From: an uncultured Clostridia bacterium
GTDB lineage: Bacteria; Bacillota; Clostridia; Christensenellales; Borkfalkiaceae
NCBI GenBank assembly: GCA_947630705.1
Contig: CANRIK010000018.1
Span: 186,001 to 250,000, forward strand
DNA: 64,000 nucleotides
Direction: 5' to 3'
Shown: in pieces, positions 57,348 through 64,000 of the stretch
Layout: every line of letters starts with the position of its first letter
How positions within the stretch are numbered: the stretch's first letter is position 1
The notes under the pieces: model-generated
What the model saw: the letters and a program-made list of their open reading frames with translations, nothing else
The model's database searches: none
Told to the model about the DNA's origin: nothing
Made by a program: the position numbers and the translations under genes

Positions 57348-59108
57348 TTATACTGCAAATTGACTGTTGTACAACTTACGATAAAAGCCGTCCCTATCGA
57401 GAAGTTCGGCATGCGTTCCGCTCTCGATAATCTTCCCGTCCTTCATGACAAGAATCAAATCAGCCTCCTGAATGGTTGAAAGCCTGTGCGCCACAATAAA
57501 ACTTGTTCTCCCAGACATCAGTTTTGCAAAAGCGTCCTGAATCCTCTTCTCCGTACGCGTATCTATGGATGAGGTAGCCTCGTCGAGAATAAGCATCGGA
57601 GGAAGCGACAGCATGATTCGGGTTATGCAAAGAAGTTGCTTTTGCCCCTGCGAGAGATTGCCGCCGTCCTCTGCAATTACCGTATCGTAACCGTCGGACA
57701 ACTGCATTATGAAATTATGAGAATGTGCGGCTTTTGCCGCAGCAATCATTTCGTCGTCGGAAGCGTCGGGTCTGCCCATGAGAATATTTTCGCGCACAGT
57801 GCCCGTTTTAAGCCAAGTATCCTGCAAAACCATTCCGTAATTCGAGCGCAGAGATTTTCTCGTAACTTTGTTTATATCGTTTCCGTCAACGGAAATTACA
57901 CCGGAAGCCGGCTCGTAAAACCTCATTAAAAGATTTATGAGAGTTGTCTTACCGCAACCGGTCGGACCTACTATTGCGATTCTCTGACCGGCATTTACGT
58001 CAATATTGAGATTCTCAATCAACTTTTTATCGGAGCTGTAAGAAAAACTGACGTCATTAAAATTGACATTGCCTTCAACGTTTTGCAAAGTAATTGCATC
58101 GTTACCGTCCGGAACTTCGGTGGGTTCGTCTATTATCTCATATATTCTACCGGCGCAGGCTATGGCGTTCTGCAACTCGGTAACCACTCCTGAAATTTCG
58201 TTAAACGGCTTTGTGTACTGATTGGCATATGCAAGCAAACTTGTGAGCACTCCCACCGAAAACGCAAAAGGCAACGGCGTTTCGAAAACCAGCATAAGCG
58301 CGCCTGCAAGCGCAACCATGGCGTAAACTATTGCGTTAATGAATCTCGTCGTCGGATTGACAAGCGAAGAGAAAAATATGGATTTCAACGAAACTTTCGT
58401 TAGTCTCCCGTTGATTTCGTCGAATTTTTCAAGATTCTCGTCCTCATGCGAAAATGCCTGCACGACTTTCAGATTGCCTATCATTTCATCGATAAAAGCC
58501 GTCTGTTCGCCACGGACTTCGGAAGTCTTTCTGAACATATTGTACGTTCTCGAAGCGATAAAACGGGCAACAAACAACGACAAAGGAGTTATAACCACTA
58601 CTACGAGAGCGATAACCCAGTTAATTACAAGCATTATTACCAATGTGCCCAAAATAGTTAAAACACCCGTAAATAGTTGCGTAAATCCCATGAGCAATCC
58701 GTCTGCAAACTGGTCGACGTCGGCAATGGCCCTGCCTACAATATCTCCGTAAGGATGCGAATCGATAAATTTCAAAGGCAGTCGCTGGATATTCCTGAAA
58801 GATTCTTCCCTTATATCTTTTACAACATTATAAGTTATACGATTGTTTATTTCACTCATCAACCATTGAGAAAGACAAGTTATTCCGATTATTACAGCAA
58901 TTATTATAAAAAGTCTGAATATGGAGCTAAAATCGATATTTCCGCCGTCCACAATCAAATCGACTATCTGACCGAAAAACACCGGAACAGCAAGCGTGCC
59001 TGCAACCGTAACAAGAGCAAACAATATAGTAAGAAAGACAGAAATTTTATATTTTTTTAATTGTTTCAAAATTCGTTTCAGCACGCTTTTGCGGTTGGAT
59101 GCAGACAT
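57348..59108 (-). CDS. ABC exporter half-transporter, ATP-binding/permease (pairs with next gene)
   Basis: TM domain followed by IAIVGPTGCGKTTLINLLMRFY; LSQGQKQLLCITRIML; LILDEATSSIDTRTE. Confidence 0.93.
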   Translation of the reverse strand: MSASNRKSVLKRILKQLKKYKISVFLTILFALVTVAGTLAVPVFFGQIVDLIVDGGNIDFSSIFRLFIIIAVIIGITCLSQWLMSEINNRITYNVVKDIREESFRNIQRLPLKFIDSHPYGDIVGRAIADVDQFADGLLMGFTQLFTGVLTILGTLVIMLVINWVIALVVVVITPLSLFVARFIASRTYNMFRKTSEVRGEQTAFIDEMIGNLKVVQAFSHEDENLEKFDEINGRLTKVSLKSIFFSSLVNPTTRFINAIVYAMVALAGALMLVFETPLPFAFSVGVLTSLLAYANQYTKPFNEISGVVTELQNAIACAGRIYEIIDEPTEVPDGNDAITLQNVEGNVNFNDVSFSYSSDKKLIENLNIDVNAGQRIAIVGPTGCGKTTLINLLMRFYEPASGVISVDGNDINKVTRKSLRSNYGMVLQDTWLKTGTVRENILMGRPDASDDEMIAAAKAAHSHNFIMQLSDGYDTVIAEDGGNLSQGQKQLLCITRIMLSLPPMLILDEATSSIDTRTEKRIQDAFAKLMSGRTSFIVAHRLSTIQEADLILVMKDGKIIESGTHAELLDRDGFYRKLYNSQFAV

Positions 59109-59109
59109 G

Positions 59110-60831
59110 TCAAGCCCCCTCCTTTGCGTACTGCGAATAATGTATCTCGCGGTAAAGCTCGCATTTGTTCAATAGCTCGTCATGCGTGCCTATTCCTACG
59201 ATTTTACCGGCGTCGAGAACAACTATTTTATCGGCGTGTCTGATTGACGAGGTTCTTTGCGATACTATAAACACCGTCGGGTCATAGTCGAGATGTTTTA
59301 GCGCGGAGCGCAGATTTGCGTCGGTCGCATAATCAAGCGCTGAGGCACTGTCGTCCAATATAAGTATTTCGGGTTTTTTGACAAGAGCCCTTGCTATCGT
59401 AAGTCTTTGGCGTTGACCGCCGGAAAAGTTTCGCCCGTCCTGCTCCACGACTTCGTCAAGGCCGTTCTCTTTGGAAGAAATGACGTCTGCCGCCTGAGCC
59501 TTTTCAATTGCTTCCATTATCTCTTCGTCGGTGGCGATTTCATTGCCCCATTTCATATTTTCTCTTATTGTTCCCTTAAAAAGCACAGCATGTTGAGGAA
59601 CTACTCCGCAACGCGAACGCAAACTCTCATCCCCTATGGCGTTGACGTTTTCACCGTCTATAATCACTTCGCCCGATACCGCGTCATAAAAGTGAGGAAT
59701 CAGATTTACAAGCGTAGTTTTGCCAGCTCCTGTTCCGCCTATTATTCCGACAGTCTGTCCCTTTGCAACAGAAAATGTTATATCGTCGAGAGCGTTCATG
59801 GAGGCATTACCGTAATTTACGCATACGTTATTGAATTGAATATAATCTCCGTCTATCTTCTCTTTTGAATTTCTGACGACGAGAGAAGATTGCATTCCGA
59901 GAATTTCGGCAATCCTTCCGGCGCTCGCAAACGATTTGGTAACTGTTATTATGAGGTTGGCGAGTTTTATAAGTTCAATGAGAATCTGCGACATATAATT
60001 GTAGAGAGCAACAACCATGCCCTGCGTAAGAATGGATTCTTCTACCCGTATGGCTCCGACATACAACAGCACTATTATCGCAACATTGATTACCGCATAG
60101 GTCAAGGGATTCATTAAAGCGGAAATTCTGCCCACGAAAAGTTGAGATTTTTTCAAATCAACGTTTTTCCTGTCAAATTCTTCAACCTCATCTTCTTCCT
60201 TGCAAAACGCACGTAAAACTCGTGCGCCAGTAAGAGTCTCGCGAGTGGCCGTTGTAACCTTATCGAGCTTGCTCTGCGATTTTTTATACAGCGGAATACT
60301 GACAAGCATTATAGTAAATACTATTGCGCACAACACGGCTATGGAAACAGCAAATACCGTTCCGGCATATATATCGATCACAAACGCCATTATCATTGCG
60401 CCGAAAACAATAAACGGCGAACGCATAAACAGCCGCAGTACAAGATTTACTCCCGACTGAATCTGGTTCACATCGCTTGTCATTCTTGTAATCATCCGAG
60501 GCGTGCCCAATGAATCAATCTGACTGTATGAAAGCGACTGCATTTTACGGAACAGATCATGCCGAAGCTCCTTTGCAAAGCCGACGGCGGCACATGCGGC
60601 AAAATACTGTGCAGCAACCGCAGCGACCAGACCGACAAGCCCCAGAGCCACCAAAATAACGCAAGCGACTATAATGTATTCGGCACCCACACCCTCTTTA
60701 ACGCCGTTATCGATTATAGCCGCCACAATTATAGGCACAAACAGTTCGAAACACGCTTCCAAAAGTTTGAAAAGAGGCGCGAGAACAGACTGAATTTTGT
60801 AATTTTTAATGTATTTTAAAAGTTTGCCCAT
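59110..60831 (-). CDS. ABC exporter half-transporter, ATP-binding/permease (pairs with previous gene)
   Basis: GIIGGTGAGKTTLVNLIPHFYD; FSGGQRQRLTIARALVKKPEILILDDSASALDYATD (non-canonical Walker B D-S). Confidence 0.93.
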   Translation of the reverse strand: MGKLLKYIKNYKIQSVLAPLFKLLEACFELFVPIIVAAIIDNGVKEGVGAEYIIVACVILVALGLVGLVAAVAAQYFAACAAVGFAKELRHDLFRKMQSLSYSQIDSLGTPRMITRMTSDVNQIQSGVNLVLRLFMRSPFIVFGAMIMAFVIDIYAGTVFAVSIAVLCAIVFTIMLVSIPLYKKSQSKLDKVTTATRETLTGARVLRAFCKEEDEVEEFDRKNVDLKKSQLFVGRISALMNPLTYAVINVAIIVLLYVGAIRVEESILTQGMVVALYNYMSQILIELIKLANLIITVTKSFASAGRIAEILGMQSSLVVRNSKEKIDGDYIQFNNVCVNYGNASMNALDDITFSVAKGQTVGIIGGTGAGKTTLVNLIPHFYDAVSGEVIIDGENVNAIGDESLRSRCGVVPQHAVLFKGTIRENMKWGNEIATDEEIMEAIEKAQAADVISSKENGLDEVVEQDGRNFSGGQRQRLTIARALVKKPEILILDDSASALDYATDANLRSALKHLDYDPTVFIVSQRTSSIRHADKIVVLDAGKIVGIGTHDELLNKCELYREIHYSQYAKEGA

Positions 60832-60884
60832 TCCAAAGCATTATAACATTTGTAATACAAAAAAGCAAATTTTTACAAATGTGT

Positions 60885-60913
60885 TTGCAATTAATATTAA
60901 TATTTGCTACAAT
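60885..60913 (+). promoter_or_regulatory. Putative promoter of the downstream methyltransferase, positioned for a leaderless transcript
   Basis: TTGCAA-17 nt-TACAAT, 6 nt before ATG 60920; no SD. Confidence 0.65.
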
Positions 60914-60919
60914 TCAGTT

Positions 60920-62083
60920 ATGAGTTATTGCGTATATCTTAAAAAGAACGAAGAAGCACGTATAGTCTTTGGCCACAGTTGGGTCTATGCCAATGAAGTT
61001 TCGAGAATAGAAGGCAAGGACAAAAACGGAAGTCTGGCGTCGGTTTATTCTTTCGACGGCAGATTTATAGGCAAGGGTTACATAAATCATGCCTCCAAAA
61101 TACTTGTGAGAATATTTATCCGCGGCGAGGGACTCGACGACAAGACGTTTTACCTCGAAAAAATAAAAAATGCGGACGATTATCGTAAAAATTTGGGCTA
61201 CACCAACTGTTACCGAATGGTTTTTGCCGAGTCCGACGGCTTGCCGGCTCTTATCATAGACAAATACGGCGACTATCTCGTCATGCAATGTCTATCTCTC
61301 GGAATCGATATAAGAAAGCAAATGATATGCGAATGTCTCGTAGAACTCTTCCAACCAAAGGGCATCTATGAACGGAGCGACGTTGCAGTCAGAAAAAAAG
61401 AGGGTCTCCCCGAGACAAAAGGCACGCTCTACGGCGAAGTGCCGGATTATTGCGAAATCTGCGAAAACGGAATCAAAATGCTTGTAGACGTTAAAAACGG
61501 ACAAAAGACCGGATACTTTCTCGATCAAAAGGAGAATCGTCTCGCGGCAAGGCGGTATGCGCACGGGGAAGTTCTCGATTGTTTTTGCAACAGCGGAGGA
61601 TTTTCTTTGAACTCTGCTCTTTCCGCCGACAGAGTGATTGCATGCGATATCTCGCAACTCGCCCTTAAAAATGTTTCCGACAATGCAAAGCTGAACGGCT
61701 TCGAAAATATACAAACGCAGTGCGGAGACGCTTTTGAAATTCTGCGTAATTACAGACGCGAAAAACGTCAATTCGATACGGTTATTCTTGACCCTCCCGC
61801 ATTCTGCAAAACGGCTGACGAAATTAAAGACGCCTACCGCGGATACAAGGATATAAATCTCACAGCGATGAAAATCGTAAAAAGCGGAGGTTTCCTTATC
61901 ACCTGTTCATGTTCGCATTATATGTCGTCCGTACTGTTTGAAAAGATGCTGCGAGAGGCCGCAAGGGAAAGCGGCAGATATGTTAGATTCGTTGAAATCA
62001 AATCGCAGTCGCCCGACCATCCGGCCACGCTCTGTGCGGAGGAAACGAGCTATCTGAAATTCTACGTTTTAAATATAATCTGA
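60920..62083 (+). CDS. Class I SAM-dependent 23S rRNA methyltransferase (RlmI/YwbD-like, PUA domain)
   Basis: PUA-like N-term RIVFGHSWVYANEVSRI; GYFLDQKENRLAARRYAHGEVLDCFCNSGGFSLNSALS; VILDPPAFCK. Confidence 0.9.
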   Translation: MSYCVYLKKNEEARIVFGHSWVYANEVSRIEGKDKNGSLASVYSFDGRFIGKGYINHASKILVRIFIRGEGLDDKTFYLEKIKNADDYRKNLGYTNCYRMVFAESDGLPALIIDKYGDYLVMQCLSLGIDIRKQMICECLVELFQPKGIYERSDVAVRKKEGLPETKGTLYGEVPDYCEICENGIKMLVDVKNGQKTGYFLDQKENRLAARRYAHGEVLDCFCNSGGFSLNSALSADRVIACDISQLALKNVSDNAKLNGFENIQTQCGDAFEILRNYRREKRQFDTVILDPPAFCKTADEIKDAYRGYKDINLTAMKIVKSGGFLITCSCSHYMSSVLFEKMLREAARESGRYVRFVEIKSQSPDHPATLCAEETSYLKFYVLNII

Positions 62084-62137
62084 CGAAAATCATGTATTTA
62101 TGTGTAACATAGTACTTTGCAAACAGCCTAAACACGC

Positions 62138-62165
62138 AAAAACCGCGGTTTTACCGCGGTTTTTT
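62138..62165. terminator. Bidirectional terminator between convergent rlmI-like and serS genes
   Basis: AAAAACCGCGG-tttta-CCGCGGTTTTT. Confidence 0.88.
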
Positions 62166-62190
62166 ATTTATCTATAAATTTAAACGCTAC

Positions 62191-63483
62191 TCATTTCTTC
62201 GGAGAAATTTTACAGAGTCCACCCATATATTTACGCAAAGGTTCCGGAATAAATACGCTTCCGTCTGCTTGAAGATGATTTTCAAGGAATGCAATGAGCA
62301 TTCTCGGAGGAGCGACTACGGTATTGTTCAAAGTATGCGCAAATTCATTTTTACCTGTTTTTTCGTTTTTAAATCTTATTCCGAGACGGCGAGCCTGTGC
62401 GTCCGTTAAATTGGAACAGCTACCCACCTCGAAGTACTTGCCCTGTCTGGGGCTCCACGCCTCCACGTCGCAACTCTTGTATTTCAAATCGGCAAGGTCG
62501 CCGGAACAGCAAATAAGCTGTCTTACGGGGATTTCCATTGATACAAAAAGTTCAACAGTATAACGCCACATCTTTTCGTACCATTCGTCGCTCTCTTCGG
62601 GCTTGCATATTACTATCATCTCTTGCTTTTCGAATTGATGAATACGATAGATTCCACGCTCCTCTATACCGTGCGCCCCCTTCTCTTTTCTGAAACAGGG
62701 TGAATACGAAGTGAGCGTCAAAGGCAGTTGACTTTCAGGTATTGTCTGCCCCATAAATCTGCCGATCATAGAGTGCTCCGACGTACCGATCAAATACAGG
62801 TCCTCGCCCTCTATTTTATACATCATGCCTTCCATTTCTTCAAAAGACATTACTCCCGAAACGACTTCGCTCCTGATCATAAACGGAGGTATGCAATACG
62901 TAAAGCCTTTATCAATCATAAAGTCTCTCGCATAGGTTATGACCGCGGAATGCAGACGGGCAATATCTCCCGTAAGATAGTAAAAACCGTTGCCGCTTGT
63001 GCGCCGAGCGCTGTCGAGGTCTATTCCGCCGAGTTTTTCGAGTATATCGAGATGATAAGGTACCTCAAACGGCTTGTCCGCAGCCTTTAAAAATACCTCG
63101 CCCTGAACGTTCTCGCTGTCATCTTTGCCTATGGGAACATCGTCGGCAATCATATTCGGAATAGCGCATAGTACTTTCTTCAAAGAAAGCTCTATTTCCG
63201 CACTCTCTTTCTCAATCTCCGCAACGCGGTCATTATTTTCCTTCGACGCCGCTTTTGCCTTTTCCGCTTCGTCCTTTTTGCCCTCGCGCATCAAAGAACC
63301 TATTTCCTTGGCAATGCGATTTCGGTCGGCGCGGCGCCTGTCGCCCTCCTGTTGAAGTTCACGACGTTTCTTATCGAGAGAAAGAACTTCATCTACAAGC
63401 GGAAGTTTATGGTGCTGAAACTTCTTTTTGATATTTTCCCGAACGGCTTCGGGATTTTCACGTATGAAATTTATGTCTAACAT
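62191..63483 (-). CDS. serS: Serine--tRNA ligase
   Basis: MLDINFIRENPEAVRENIKKK; TSEHSMIGRFMGQTIPESQLPLTLTSYSPCFRKEKGAHG; HTLNNTVVAPPRMLIAFLENHLQADGSVFIPEPLRKYMGG. Confidence 0.97.
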   Translation of the reverse strand: MLDINFIRENPEAVRENIKKKFQHHKLPLVDEVLSLDKKRRELQQEGDRRRADRNRIAKEIGSLMREGKKDEAEKAKAASKENNDRVAEIEKESAEIELSLKKVLCAIPNMIADDVPIGKDDSENVQGEVFLKAADKPFEVPYHLDILEKLGGIDLDSARRTSGNGFYYLTGDIARLHSAVITYARDFMIDKGFTYCIPPFMIRSEVVSGVMSFEEMEGMMYKIEGEDLYLIGTSEHSMIGRFMGQTIPESQLPLTLTSYSPCFRKEKGAHGIEERGIYRIHQFEKQEMIVICKPEESDEWYEKMWRYTVELFVSMEIPVRQLICCSGDLADLKYKSCDVEAWSPRQGKYFEVGSCSNLTDAQARRLGIRFKNEKTGKNEFAHTLNNTVVAPPRMLIAFLENHLQADGSVFIPEPLRKYMGGLCKISPKK

Positions 63484-63537
63484 ACTTCAATTATAATTCA
63501 AATATTTTGTAAATGCAATTAATTTATTCTTAATATC

Positions 63538-63566
63538 TTGAAAAACGCTATTTTTTATGTTATAAT
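63538..63566 (+). promoter_or_regulatory. Promoter upstream of P-type ATPase gene, with a duplicated -10-like element downstream
   Basis: TTGAAA-17 nt-TATAAT; second TATAATATAGTTT copy at 63588-63600. Confidence 0.55.
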
Positions 63567-63607
63567 ATAGTTTGAAATTTTTTGTGATATAATATAGTTT
63601 AAAGGTT

Positions 63608-64000
63608 ATGAGTAAGATATTTTTCAAAAGTCAGAGCAAAGACTCCGACAAGCAAAAAGAAAATGCGAAAGTTTCCGATGAGACTGCGGCAACGACCGAC
63701 AGTATTCAGACTACAATGTTCCCATCGGAAGAATACCCTTCGGAAGATACTTCCGAACAGAGTGCGGTAGACAAGAAAAAACTGTTGAAATATTTCAAGC
63801 GGCATCCTAAAAAGGAAGCCAACATGAAGGTTGACAGGTTTTCTCCCAAACTGAATATGGGTCTTACCGCCGCGCAAGTGGAAACAAGATTCAGTCAATT
63901 TCTGTTCAACGAAACGAATAAACAGTACTCTCGTTCATATGCGAGCATATTTATAGGAAATATCTGCACGTTTTTCAACCTACTCTGCCTACTTGCCGGA
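63608..64000 (+). CDS. Cation-translocating P-type ATPase (partial, N-terminal part only)
   Basis: MSKIFFKSQSKD... GLTAAQVETRFSQFLFNETNKQYSRSYASIFIGNICTFFNLLCLLAG: P-type ATPase N-terminal 'GLT..V..R...G..N' pattern plus first TM; runs off right edge. Confidence 0.7.
   Translation, partial: MSKIFFKSQSKDSDKQKENAKVSDETAATTDSIQTTMFPSEEYPSEDTSEQSAVDKKKLLKYFKRHPKKEANMKVDRFSPKLNMGLTAAQVETRFSQFLFNETNKQYSRSYASIFIGNICTFFNLLCLLAG

Noticed and set aside
57348-60831. Tandem ABC exporters as a novel resistance island
   Set aside because: A standard heterodimeric exporter pair, one half with a degenerate Walker B (DDSASALD), is a known asymmetric design.
1-64000. CRISPR arrays, prophage, integrases, transposases, toxin-antitoxin or defence islands
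   Set aside because: Looked for regular direct repeats, IS-like ORFs and phage modules; none seen. Gene content is core metabolism and sporulation.

Overview
The window is a chromosomal segment of a spore-forming, low/medium-GC Firmicute, probably an uncultured Clostridia lineage (inference). It is gene-dense and mostly minus-strand housekeeping and sporulation genes. These include copA, ansA-asnS, rpmF-yceD-ackA-pta, tmcAL, scpAB, lysA, spoIVB-recN-argR-nadK-tlyA, ispA-folD-nusB, a complete spoIIIAA-AH operon, polA-coaE, comEC, rpiB-ywlE-tsaC-dnaB, sbcCD, spo0A and serS. There are two tRNA-Leu genes. The standout feature is a ~553-nt non-coding gap (23352-23904, minus) between ispA and a small membrane-protein gene followed by tlyA. 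It is closed by a perfect 11-bp terminal helix and preceded by a perfect consensus promoter (TTGACA-N17-TATAAT). Position, size and the neighbouring OapA-like protein identify it as a probable OLE (Ornate, Large, Extremophilic) RNA with its partner gene. Other points of interest: a CopA with a fused C-terminal CopZ-like domain that keeps an internal SD and ATG; probable leaderless promoters for comEC and an rRNA methyltransferase; a tRNA-Leu(AAG); a DnaD protein ending in a DnaI/DnaC-like Zn motif; an atypical Spo0A receiver; an alpha/beta hydrolase with Arg at the nucleophile position; a lipoprotein gene with one in-frame stop; and a dispersed CATAGTACTTT word. No CRISPR array, prophage or transposase was seen. 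All calls come from reading the sequence and the supplied ORF track; no database searches were run.
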